A stretch of 7,511 nt of DNA from Bacillota bacterium (lineage in GTDB: Bacteria > Bacillota_I > Bacilli_A > Acholeplasmatales > Acholeplasmataceae). Both the position numbers and the translations under genes were made by a program. The stretch spans positions 1 through 7,511 of the forward strand of contig JAQCDH010000035.1 in the NCBI GenBank assembly GCA_027620815.1, given 5' to 3'. The notes beneath the pieces were generated by a model that saw nothing but the letters and a program-made list of their open reading frames with translations, did no database searches and was not told where the DNA came from. Of this stretch, positions 1 through 6,530 are shown piece after piece. Position 1 is the first letter of the stretch. Every line of letters begins with the position of its first letter.

Positions 1-797
1 TTATCGATAAACCCATGTGCACCAAGACCTACACCAATGTAATCTTGTAGTGTCCAGTATAGTGTGTTATGAAGTGATGTCTGATTATTTTTTGCGTAAT
101 TTGAAATTTCATAGTGGTCATAACCCGCTTCTTTGAACCTATCCATGACGATATCATACATGGTTGCTTCTGTATCCTCATCGGTTTGTGTAAACTTATT
201 TCTTTTTAATTGATGAGAGAAAAACGTTTTTTCTTCTATGATTAAAGAATATGCACTCACATGTGGAATATCCAGTTTGATGATGGTATCAATATCTTGA
301 TGTAAATCTTCAACGGTTTGATTTTCAAGTGCGTAAATCAAATCGACATTAATGTTTTGTATGTCTAAAGACTTGAGTGAGTCAATGGTTTCAAATACCA
401 TGGTATTGGTATGTTTACGATTTAGCCTTTCTAAATGTTTTTGATGAAATGTTTGCACACCTAAAGACACACGATTAATTCCGTATGTTTTAAATAATTG
501 ACCTTTTTGATAATCATAAGATTCAGGATTGACTTCAATGGTATATTCAACGGGTTGATACATCGTTAAAGATTCGAATAAATAGATGAGTTCATCATGG
601 GATAGCGCTGTAGGTGTGCCACCACCAATATAGATTGTATCAACATGAGGGTATAATTGATAATAATTTAAAATTTCTTTTCTTAATGCTTCTAAATATC
701 GCATGTTGTGATCATGACCTTTTGAGACGTGTTTCACAAAGTCACAATAATGACATATTGCGTCACAAAAAGGAATGTGCACATATAATCCGCGCAT
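1..797 (-). CDS. hemW: HemW, radical SAM heme chaperone (3' end outside window)
   Basis: Radical SAM protein of the HemN/HemW group; 265 N-terminal residues are visible of a family length near 370-380, so roughly 110 C-terminal residues lie beyond the left edge. Residues 11-20 (CDAICHYCDF) give the 4Fe-4S motif CxxxCxxC followed by xF, the HemW form rather than the CxxxCxxCxC of coproporphyrinogen dehydrogenase HemN. GGGTP (58-62), EVNPES (88-93) and NRVSLGVQTF (108-117) are the usual SAM-barrel motifs. HNTLYW at 243-248 is the HNxxYW signature of HemW. Known family role: binds heme and delivers it to respiratory proteins; the role in an organism with little or no respiration is unclear. The ATG at 797 shares its A with the lepA stop (TGATG), implying translational coupling; I see no strong Shine-Dalgarno of its own. 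lepA-hemW order is typical of Firmicutes. Confidence 0.93.
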   Translation of the reverse strand, partial: MRGLYVHIPFCDAICHYCDFVKHVSKGHDHNMRYLEALRKEILNYYQLYPHVDTIYIGGGTPTALSHDELIYLFESLTMYQPVEYTIEVNPESYDYQKGQLFKTYGINRVSLGVQTFHQKHLERLNRKHTNTMVFETIDSLKSLDIQNINVDLIYALENQTVEDLHQDIDTIIKLDIPHVSAYSLIIEEKTFFSHQLKRNKFTQTDEDTEATMYDIVMDRFKEAGYDHYEISNYAKNNQTSLHNTLYWTLQDYIGVGLGAHGFID

Positions 798-2605
798 CAA
801 TCATCACTATTTGATAAAATCGCTAAGAATGCTTCTTGTGGAACATCCACACGACCAATCGATTTCATTTTCTTTTTACCTTCTTTTTGTTTCGATAAAA
901 GTTTTTTCTTACGTGAGATATCTCCACCATAACATTTTGCAAGGACATCTTTACGCATCGCTTTAATGGTACTTCGTGCAATTATTTTTGAACCAAGTGA
1001 CGCTTGAATTGGAATTTCAAACATTTGACGGGGGATTAAATCAACCATTTTCTCACAAATCGTTTTTCCACGTTGATATGCAAAATCTCTATGAACAATA
1101 ATTGAGAGTGCATCAACGATTTCACTATTAAGTAAAATGTCCATTTTTTGAAGTTGAGAAGGTTGATACCCTGCAAGTTCATAATCAAAAGAGGCATATC
1201 CTTTTGAGGTTGATTTGAGTTTATCAAAGAAATCATAAACGATTTCAGCTAGCGGTAATTTATAAACAATCGATACACGATTTGCATCGATATAGGTCAT
1301 GGTTTCAAATTGACCACGTTTTTTCTGACACACATCCATGACCGCACCAACATATTCTTTTGGTGACATGATGGTCGCTTTAATCATTGGTTCTTCCATG
1401 TGATCGATGTCCTGAGGCTTTGATAATTTTGTAGGGTTATCCACTTCAATCATCGAGCCATCTGTTAAATAAACGCGGTAAACAACTGAAGGTGCTGTCG
1501 CAATTAAACCGATATCAAATTCTCTTTGAATACGTTCTACAATGATTTCCATATGTAATAAGCCTAAAAAACCGGTTCTAAATCCAAACCCAAGCGCTTG
1601 TGAAGCTTCTGCTTCATACATCAGTGAAGCATCATTCAGCTTAAGTTTATCTAATGCATCACGTAAATCCGTATATTCAGAGGCATCAAGTGGATATATC
1701 CCACAAAATACAACTGAATTGAGGGTACGATATCCTGGCAATGCTTTTTCAGCAGGACGATGTAAATGCGTCATGGTATCACCAACACGCACATGATGAA
1801 TGTCTTTAATCGAAGCGACAGCATAACCTACATCACCTGGGCCAAGCATGTCTCTTTTGACTGGTTTAGGTGTATTCACACCAACTTCTAAGACTTCATA
1901 ACTTGCTTTAGATGCCATCATTTGTATGACATCACCTTTTTTTAAGCTTCCATTTTTAACTCTAATGGATGGAATGACACCTTTATATTGATCAAAAAAA
2001 GAATCAAATACAAGTGCACGTAATGGTTCATCTTCAATACCTTCTGGTGGACGAATATCCGTTACAATACGTTCAAGAAGTAAATCAATGCCAATCCCAT
2101 CTTTCGCTGATACGAGTAGCGCATCTTGAGCTGGTATACCAATGATATCTTCAATTTCTTTTTTAACACGCTCTGGATCTGCACTCGGTAAGTCAATTTT
2201 ATTAATCACAGGAATAATATCTAAATCATGATCAAGAGCTAAATACACATTCGCAAGCGTTTGAGCTTCAATACCTTGAGCTGCATCAACGACTAAAATT
2301 GCGCCTTCGCAAGCCGCAAGTGAACGAGACACTTCATATGTAAAATCAACATGACCAGGTGTGTCGATGAGATGAAAGACGTAATCTTGTCCATCTTTTG
2401 CTTTATAGAGTAACTCTACTGCATTCAGTTTAATGGTAATCCCACGCTCACGTTCTAAATCCATAGAATCTAAAAGTTGAGATTTCATTTCACGTTCAGG
2501 AACTGTATCTGTCATTTGTAATAAACGGTCAGCAAGTGTTGATTTACCGTGATCAATATGTGCAATAATTGAAAAATTTCTTATATGTGTTGTTTTATGT
2601 TTCAT
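797..2605 (-). CDS. lepA: LepA / elongation factor 4, ribosome-associated GTPase
   Basis: Full-length 602-residue LepA (EF-4), a cytoplasmic translational GTPase related to EF-G that acts on the ribosome (proposed back-translocation and/or assembly and initiation quality control). The GTP-binding motifs are all present: G1 AHIDHGKS (15-22), G2 RERGITIK with Thr57, G3 DTPGH (81-85), G4 NKID (135-138), G5 SAK (166-168). The C-terminal LepA-specific domain is recognisable from ARSTIKAMRKDVLAKCYGGD and the following lysine-rich stretch. Length and both ends match the family, so no truncation. The start is supported by GGTGA four bases upstream. It lies upstream of hemW in the same transcript, with a one-base overlap, and is separated from the CorC-like operon upstream by a terminator, so it probably has its own promoter. 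Confidence 0.98.
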   Translation of the reverse strand: MKHKTTHIRNFSIIAHIDHGKSTLADRLLQMTDTVPEREMKSQLLDSMDLERERGITIKLNAVELLYKAKDGQDYVFHLIDTPGHVDFTYEVSRSLAACEGAILVVDAAQGIEAQTLANVYLALDHDLDIIPVINKIDLPSADPERVKKEIEDIIGIPAQDALLVSAKDGIGIDLLLERIVTDIRPPEGIEDEPLRALVFDSFFDQYKGVIPSIRVKNGSLKKGDVIQMMASKASYEVLEVGVNTPKPVKRDMLGPGDVGYAVASIKDIHHVRVGDTMTHLHRPAEKALPGYRTLNSVVFCGIYPLDASEYTDLRDALDKLKLNDASLMYEAEASQALGFGFRTGFLGLLHMEIIVERIQREFDIGLIATAPSVVYRVYLTDGSMIEVDNPTKLSKPQDIDHMEEPMIKATIMSPKEYVGAVMDVCQKKRGQFETMTYIDANRVSIVYKLPLAEIVYDFFDKLKSTSKGYASFDYELAGYQPSQLQKMDILLNSEIVDALSIIVHRDFAYQRGKTICEKMVDLIPRQMFEIPIQASLGSKIIARSTIKAMRKDVLAKCYGGDISRKKKLLSKQKEGKKKMKSIGRVDVPQEAFLAILSNSDD

Positions 2606-2609
2606 TTTT

Positions 2610-2614
2610 TCACC
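2610..2614 (-). promoter_or_regulatory. Ribosome binding site of lepA
   Basis: On the minus strand GGTGA ends four bases before the lepA ATG. It matches the 3' half of the AGGAGGTGA Shine-Dalgarno consensus only, at a short spacing, so it is a modest site, but it is the only candidate near the start. Confidence 0.6.
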
Positions 2615-2620
2615 GTAATT

Positions 2621-2645
2621 ATTTTATCATGAAAACGTCGTTTTC
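2621..2645 (-). promoter_or_regulatory. Candidate extended -10 promoter with palindromic operator, lepA
   Basis: Minus strand TGATAAAAT (2629-2621) is an extended -10 (TGN plus TAAAAT, one mismatch). No good -35 lies 17 bases upstream. Immediately upstream is the perfect odd palindrome GAAAACG-T-CGTTTTC (2631-2645, plus-strand reading; 7-bp arms, 1-base centre), which would occupy the promoter spacer as an operator. Transcription from here would give a leader of only about nine bases. No regulator can be named from the sequence. Confidence 0.35.
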
Positions 2646-2732
2646 TCTTTAAAGTAAACGTTAAAGTTTCACATTGAATTCATTTTCATGAGCAAAATCA
2701 CACTTTCATTAAGTTAATCAAAAAATTGAATT

Positions 2733-2761
2733 ATTAAAAACGTTTCATTATCATGATTCAA
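2733..2761 (-). promoter_or_regulatory. Candidate sigma-70-type promoter for lepA-hemW
   Basis: Minus strand -35 TTGAAT (2761-2756), exactly 17 bases, then -10 TTTAAT (2738-2733), one mismatch from TATAAT. It lies just after the terminator of the upstream operon and would give a leader of roughly 120 nt for lepA. In so AT-rich a region chance matches are common, and the site at 2621-2629 is an alternative. Confidence 0.45.
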
Positions 2762-2780
2762 TTTTCTTAATTAACTTGCT

Positions 2781-2810
2781 AAAAAAATAATACATCATTT
2801 AGATGTATCA
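2781..2810 (-). terminator. Intrinsic terminator of the CorC-like operon
   Basis: On the minus strand ATACATC-TAAAT-GATGTAT forms a 7-bp stem extended by a G-U and a T-A pair (arms 2802-2810 and 2788-2796), followed directly by seven Ts (2787-2781). The hairpin contains the TGA stop of the preceding gene (2797-2795). On the plus strand the same hairpin is followed by eight Ts (2812-2819), so it could also stop antisense transcription. Confidence 0.8.
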
Positions 2811-4027
2811 CTTTTTTTTATTTCAACTTCAATAACTTTTTTCTTCGTTGCTTTTTTAACTTTAAAGTTGAATCCTTCATAGTCAATACTTTCATTCACA
2901 AAAGGAATTTTACCCATCTGATCAAGTATAAATCCATTAAGTGTTTGAGCATCCTCATACTCAAATCCCAAAATATCTAAAAGTTGTTCTAATTCAGCTG
3001 ACCCTTTAACAATATAATGATTTTCATCAACTTTCGTAATATCTTTTTCAACTTCATCATGTTCATCAAAAATATCACCGACTAGTTCTTCAATAATATC
3101 TTCTAGTGATGCTAAACCTTGTGTGCCACCATGTTCATCTTTTACAATCGCTAAATGTTCTTTTTTGGACTTTAATACATGTAATAAATCAACAATTTTC
3201 ATATATTCAGTAACGAAAATAGGCTCTTTCATCATTGTTTTTAATGTTTTTTTACCATTGATGACATGATACATAAAATCTTTATAGTGAATAATACCCA
3301 CAATATGATCTAAATCTTTTTCATACACTGGAAGTCTTGAATGACCTGTCGTTTCAAATAAATCTAAGATTGTTTCATGATCTTCTGTGAGTTCTACTGC
3401 TTCGATATCCACACGAGGCGTTAATATCTCTGTTACTTTTAAAGCATCAAAATCAATCACACGTTGAATCAGTTCTCTTTCATTTGCATTGATGCCACCT
3501 TGTTTTTCAACTTCAGAAACATAGGTGAGGAGTTCATCTTCTGTGACAGTTTGTTTTTTAAATTTAAACAGTCTGTTCATACTTGTTTGAATCACGCCAA
3601 ATATCAATACTAATGGTGAGATGACATATCCAATCAATGTGATAAATGGAGTAATTGCCATGGCAAACGTTTCGGGTAATTGTTTCGCAATGCTTTTCGG
3701 AGTGATTTCACCAAAAATTAAGACGATCGTCGTAAGTACAACTGTAGATAAGGTCACACCTAAATCTTGACCCAAAAGATCAACAAATACAATAGTTGCC
3801 AGTGAGGCAGATAATATATTCACAATATTATTACCAACAAGAATGACAATGAGTAACTTTTCAAACTTGTCATATAACGCGAGTGTACGTTTCGCTTTTC
3901 TATTACCTTTTTCAATTAAATACTTTAATTTAATTGGATTCAGAGAAGAAAAAGCAGTTTCTGTTGCTGAAAATAGCCCTGATAGGATGATTAAAATGAC
4001 TAGGATGATAATAAGTGTATTATACAT
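2795..4027 (-). CDS. CorC/HlyC-type membrane protein (DUF21-CBS pair-CorC_HlyC), probable Mg2+ efflux
   Basis: Membrane protein of 410 residues in the CNNM/CorC family (bacterial relatives include MpfA/YhdP), which exports Mg2+ and is gated by its cytoplasmic domains. The N-terminal DUF21 region (about 1-155) has hydrophobic segments near 4-20, 58-83, 92-108 and 122-145 and keeps the family motifs SGLFSATETA (16-25), GNN (65-67) and FGEITPKSIA (105-114), whose polar residues line the ion site in known CorC structures. Next come an acidic helix, a CBS pair (about 200-315, including SRLPVYEKDLDHIVGIIHYKD and the DEHGGTQGLASLEDIIEE stretch) that binds ATP-Mg2+ in relatives, and a CorC_HlyC domain (about 330-405). 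The start overlaps the end of the upstream paralogue by eight bases, so the two are co-translated. The Mg2+ substrate is inferred from the family; the old 'hemolysin' label should not be taken literally. Confidence 0.9.
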   Translation of the reverse strand: MYNTLIIILVILIILSGLFSATETAFSSLNPIKLKYLIEKGNRKAKRTLALYDKFEKLLIVILVGNNIVNILSASLATIVFVDLLGQDLGVTLSTVVLTTIVLIFGEITPKSIAKQLPETFAMAITPFITLIGYVISPLVLIFGVIQTSMNRLFKFKKQTVTEDELLTYVSEVEKQGGINANERELIQRVIDFDALKVTEILTPRVDIEAVELTEDHETILDLFETTGHSRLPVYEKDLDHIVGIIHYKDFMYHVINGKKTLKTMMKEPIFVTEYMKIVDLLHVLKSKKEHLAIVKDEHGGTQGLASLEDIIEELVGDIFDEHDEVEKDITKVDENHYIVKGSAELEQLLDILGFEYEDAQTLNGFILDQMGKIPFVNESIDYEGFNFKVKKATKKKVIEVEIKKSDTSK

Positions 4028-5306
4028 CTGTATCCATCTCTTCTAATATCGTAACTTCGATTTTTTTAAATACATGATATTCTATTTCAATGGCTTTAAA
4101 TTGAATATTGTTAAAAATAAATACGACCTCTTCATCTGCTTCTGGTAAATGACCAAGTTGATCTAACATAAATCCAGATAATGTATCATATGCTTCAACA
4201 TCGATACCTGCATCCAATAAATCTTCGACATCATAAATATTAACGTCTCCTAAAATATGATACATATAATCAGATAGTTTATGAATTTCGATATCATCAT
4301 CATCGTATTCATCAGAAACAGTTCCAATAATTTCTTCGATGATATCTTCAAAGGTTACAAGTCCTGAGGTTCCACCATATTCATCTAATACGATTGCGAT
4401 GTGGTTTTTCGTTTGTTGCATTTCTTTTAATAAATCACTAATTTTTTGAGATTCTGGTATGAAATATGGTTTACGCATTAAACTTTTTAAGCGAATTGTT
4501 TTTCTTTTTCCTGTTAAATACGGAATAAAATCTTTTAAATGGACGGTTCCAATGATGGTATCTAAATTTTCTTTGTAGACTGGATATCTTGTAAACCGTT
4601 GTTCACCAATAATCTTAATGATTTCTTCAGCGGTCATCGCTACTTCAAGTCCTTCGATATCTACACGGTGTGTCATGACTTCATACACTTCAGTATCATC
4701 AAAATCAAATACATTATGAATCATTTCTGATTCTTCTTCATCTAATACTCCACTTTGAGAGCTTTCAGTAACAATAGAACGAATTTGTTCTTCAGTCATT
4801 TCTCTATCTGTAAGTTCAGGATTAAGTTGTAAGATTTTAGCAATAAGCTTTGAAACATAATAAATCGTTAATGTCATCGGATAAAAAATATAAAATATGA
4901 TGATGTAGGGAGTATAAGTGAAATAAGCAAGTTTTTGATAAAAGCGTATACCAAGACGTTTTGGCATATGACTGAAAAAGACGAGATACACGACATAAGT
5001 TAAAAGCATGAAGACAATGCGCATCATCATCGACATTCCACCAAGGCTTGAAAGGAGAACATAAAGTGTTACCATCGAAGCTATTAATAAAAATAAGCTC
5101 ATCATATGCTTATGAATCTCATAGTGACGGTAGTTTTCTGTATAATGCTTCAGCCTTTTTGCTTGGTAATTACCCTTTTCAATTTCTTTATCAATCAACT
5201 CATCAGGCATCCTTATAAAAGCAACTTCACCTAAATTTAAAATAAATAGCATGAAAAAAGAGATTGAAATAAAAAGACTGTACGTGACTATCTCAGTAGA
5301 CATCAT
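4020..5306 (-). CDS. CorC/HlyC-type paralogue with degenerate DUF21 membrane domain
   Basis: 428 residues, same architecture as its downstream neighbour: four or so hydrophobic segments (about 8-26, 68-90, 94-112, 132-152), acidic helix (about 170-200), CBS pair (about 210-325, with TRYPVYKENLDTIIGTVHLKD and DEYGGTSGLVTFEDIIEEII) and CorC_HlyC domain (about 340-425). Homology through the membrane part is visible at EIEKGNYQAKR versus LIEKGNRKAKR. However, the ion-site motifs are gone: SxxFSxxETA becomes LNLGEVAFIR, GNN is absent, and FGEITPKS becomes FSHMPKRL. A regulatory or partner role, or another substrate, is therefore more likely than ordinary Mg2+ transport (inference). Start choice: two ATGs in tandem (5306 and 5303); AGG at 5314-5312 is the only SD-like element and suits 5303 slightly better by spacing. 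It is the first gene of the operon, behind a structured leader. Confidence 0.85.
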   Translation of the reverse strand: MMSTEIVTYSLFISISFFMLFILNLGEVAFIRMPDELIDKEIEKGNYQAKRLKHYTENYRHYEIHKHMMSLFLLIASMVTLYVLLSSLGGMSMMMRIVFMLLTYVVYLVFFSHMPKRLGIRFYQKLAYFTYTPYIIIFYIFYPMTLTIYYVSKLIAKILQLNPELTDREMTEEQIRSIVTESSQSGVLDEEESEMIHNVFDFDDTEVYEVMTHRVDIEGLEVAMTAEEIIKIIGEQRFTRYPVYKENLDTIIGTVHLKDFIPYLTGKRKTIRLKSLMRKPYFIPESQKISDLLKEMQQTKNHIAIVLDEYGGTSGLVTFEDIIEEIIGTVSDEYDDDDIEIHKLSDYMYHILGDVNIYDVEDLLDAGIDVEAYDTLSGFMLDQLGHLPEADEEVVFIFNNIQFKAIEIEYHVFKKIEVTILEEMDTDV

Positions 5307-5429
5307 TGTAACCTAATAAAAAAAGACAACTTGAAAAAGGCGTTATCTTTGTCGTTTCGGGATATGTTGGATCGTCGATCCTCTGGCTAACTTCCATGTA
5401 TGAATGATACCTCAAATTCAATTTTATGC
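5307..5429 (-). promoter_or_regulatory. Structured 5' leader of the CorC-like operon, candidate riboswitch/attenuator of unknown class
   Basis: About 120 nt separate the predicted transcription start (near 5429) from the first ATG. The core is GC-rich for its setting: 27 G/C in 5341-5400 against 14 in 5401-5460. A long-range helix is possible: GAGGUAUC (5413-5406) with GAUA (5347-5344) and CCUU (5340-5337), eight pairs with a 3-nt bulge. It encloses the hairpin GGAUC-GAC-GAUCC (5381-5369). Downstream, GACAA (5353-5349) can pair with UUGUC (5329-5325) just before seven Us (5324-5318), a weak terminator. The two helices form a pseudoknot relationship and so should exclude each other, as in a transcriptional switch. 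I could not match the sequence to a riboswitch consensus I know (not M-box, yybP-ykoY, NiCo, fluoride, SAM or T-box). The ligand is unknown; a cation would fit the genes. Confidence 0.5.
5318..5353 (-). terminator. Possible weak attenuator hairpin in the CorC operon leader
   Basis: Minus strand GACAA and TTGTC form five pairs around a 19-nt loop, followed by a run of seven Ts. The stem is short and the loop large, so on its own it would be an inefficient terminator; its position just before the first gene suggests conditional termination. The AGG element of the gene starts only four bases beyond the T-run. Confidence 0.35.
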
Positions 5430-5435
5430 ATGTTT

Positions 5436-5464
5436 ATTTTACTAAAAGAATACCATTTTGTCAA
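5436..5464 (-). promoter_or_regulatory. Promoter of the CorC-like operon
   Basis: Minus strand -35 TTGACA (5464-5459) matches the consensus perfectly, with a 17-base spacer and -10 TAAAAT (5441-5436, one mismatch). Predicted start is near 5429, leaving a leader of about 120 nt. This is the strongest promoter sequence in the window. Confidence 0.8.
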
Positions 5465-5466
5465 TC

Positions 5467-5496
5467 TATACATTATATAATGGCCTATGATATAAT
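5467..5496 (+). promoter_or_regulatory. Promoter of the Na+/Ca2+ antiporter gene
   Basis: TATACA (5467-5472, four of six to the -35 consensus), an 18-base spacer that ends in TGA, and a perfect -10 TATAAT (5491-5496), giving an extended -10 TGATATAAT. Predicted start is near 5503, leaving a leader of about 18 nt. The -35 lies back to back with the -35 of the divergent operon (5459-5464), only two bases away. Confidence 0.7.
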
Positions 5497-5510
5497 AATA
5501 TCGTTATGTT

Positions 5511-5515
5511 AGGAG
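5511..5515 (+). promoter_or_regulatory. Ribosome binding site that fixes the antiporter start
   Basis: AGGAG lies five bases before the ATG at 5521. The in-frame ATG at 5506 lies upstream of this site, has no SD of its own and sits almost at the predicted transcription start, so 5521 is the true start. Confidence 0.8.
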
Positions 5516-5520
5516 TACAT

Positions 5521-6504
5521 ATGGACATTATACTTTACATTGCTTTGTTATTTGTTGGATTCATTTTTTTAATCAAAGGTGCCGATTTTACGATTGATGG
5601 TGCGACATCCATTGCAACTAGATTAGGTATTTCTAAAATTGTGATTGGTCTAACATTAGTGGCTTTTGGAACATCCTTACCTGAATTTTCAGTGAGTTTC
5701 ATTGCTTCAATTCAAGCTTATCTCAATGGAACGAATGCAGATATCGCACTTGGTAATGTGATTGGTTCAAACTTAGCAAACTTTGGCCTAATTTTAGGTA
5801 TATCTGCTTTGATTGTTCCAATTCATGTCTCTCAATCTGTTTTAAAAAGAGATTTACCCTACTTGATATTGATTTCCACAGTGTTTGTCATCTTGATGTA
5901 TTATTTTCAAATGGACGCACAAGTATCTAGACTTGAAGGCTTTGTCTTATTAATATTTTTTGCATATTACTTAAAACTTCTTCTTAAAGAAAAAAAAGTC
6001 ATTGTCGAACTTGATGAAAATCATCTACCCCTTAATAAAAGTATTTTAACACTAGTCATAGGACTGATTGGTGTTTCATTAGGTGGATATTTCGTGACGT
6101 CCTCTGCTGAATTTTTAGCAATAGAGTTACTTGTTAATGTCTTTAATATGAATCCAGAACAAGTGATTACACTCGTTGGACTAAGTATTGTTGCGATTGG
6201 GACATCCTTACCAGAACTTGTCACAACCATCACCGCAATTAAAAAGGGTGATCATGATATTGCCATTGGTAATGTTGTAGGATCAAACTTATTTAATATT
6301 ATGCTTGTGATTGGATTATCATCATTTGTGATTCCTTTAGGTGTGACACCCAGTGTGATTATTGATGGTATTCTTGCGATCACCCTTGTACTTGTGACGT
6401 ATTTGTACGTCAAGTTAAAGGGACAAACCACAAAGTTACTCGGATTATTTTTATTACTATTTTATACGAGTTATCTCATCTTTATTATTTTAAGAGCAAT
6501 ATAA
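5521..6504 (+). CDS. CaCA-family Na+/Ca2+ antiporter (YrbG-like)
   Basis: Inner-membrane cation/Ca2+ exchanger of 327 residues, the usual bacterial length (YrbG and archaeal NCX type), predicted to extrude Ca2+ against Na+ (or another monovalent cation). The two inverted alpha-repeats are plain: GLTLVAFGTSLPE (43-55) with GNVIGSN (78-84), and GLSIVAIGTSLPE (220-232) with GNVVGSN (250-256). Glu55 and Glu232 are the ion-binding acidic residues of the family, and the Asn/Ser residues of the GNVxGSN motifs complete the site. Nearly the whole chain is hydrophobic, consistent with ten membrane helices; the charged stretch around 152-173 (KLLLKEKKVIVELDENHLPL) is the cytoplasmic loop between the halves and is short, as in prokaryotic members, without a Ca2+-binding regulatory domain. 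It is monocistronic, with its own promoter, SD and terminator, and divergent from the CorC-like pair. Exact ion specificity cannot be read from the sequence. Confidence 0.93.
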   Translation: MDIILYIALLFVGFIFLIKGADFTIDGATSIATRLGISKIVIGLTLVAFGTSLPEFSVSFIASIQAYLNGTNADIALGNVIGSNLANFGLILGISALIVPIHVSQSVLKRDLPYLILISTVFVILMYYFQMDAQVSRLEGFVLLIFFAYYLKLLLKEKKVIVELDENHLPLNKSILTLVIGLIGVSLGGYFVTSSAEFLAIELLVNVFNMNPEQVITLVGLSIVAIGTSLPELVTTITAIKKGDHDIAIGNVVGSNLFNIMLVIGLSSFVIPLGVTPSVIIDGILAITLVLVTYLYVKLKGQTTKLLGLFLLLFYTSYLIFIILRAI

Positions 6505-6530
6505 AAGGTCCTAATATAGGACCTTTTTTT
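6504..6530 (+). terminator. Bidirectional intrinsic terminator between antiporter gene and rnpB
   Basis: AAAGGTCCTA (6504-6513), loop ATA, TAGGACCTTT (6517-6526): a perfect 10-bp stem whose 3' arm runs into seven Ts (6524-6530). It begins at the last base of the antiporter stop codon. On the minus strand the same stem is followed by TTTTAT, directly after the 3' end of rnpB, so it probably serves both converging transcripts. Confidence 0.92.

Noticed and set aside
614..1796. Open frames of 63-84 codons on the plus strand and one of 66 on the minus strand within hemW and lepA
   Set aside because: They lie opposite or out of frame with clearly conserved coding sequence, lack SD sites and show no recognisable domains.
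2631..2645. Palindrome before lepA as a CIRCE (HrcA) or LexA box
   Set aside because: CIRCE is TTAGCACTC-N9-GAGTGCTAA and the Gram-positive SOS box has GAAC-N4-GTTC; neither matches GAAAACGTCGTTTTC.
2726..2761. Inverted repeat TTGAAT ... ATTCAA as a terminator or operator
   Set aside because: Only six-base arms with a long AT-rich interior and no T-run; the ATTCAA arm is better read as the -35 of a minus-strand promoter.
2795..5306. Hemolysin annotation for the two CorC/HlyC-type genes
   Set aside because: The hemolysin name is historical; the DUF21-CBS-CorC_HlyC architecture points to cation efflux and nothing suggests a secreted toxin.
5307..5429. Assignment of the leader to M-box, yybP-ykoY (Mn), NiCo, fluoride, SAM, c-di-AMP or T-box classes
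   Set aside because: None of the conserved core strings I know for these classes is present on the minus strand. A covariance search could still find a match that I cannot see by eye.
5506..5520. Upstream ATG giving five extra residues (MLGVH) to the Na+/Ca2+ antiporter
   Set aside because: It has no SD, sits about three bases after the predicted transcription start, and a good AGGAG site lies between it and the ATG at 5521, where family members begin with the first membrane helix.
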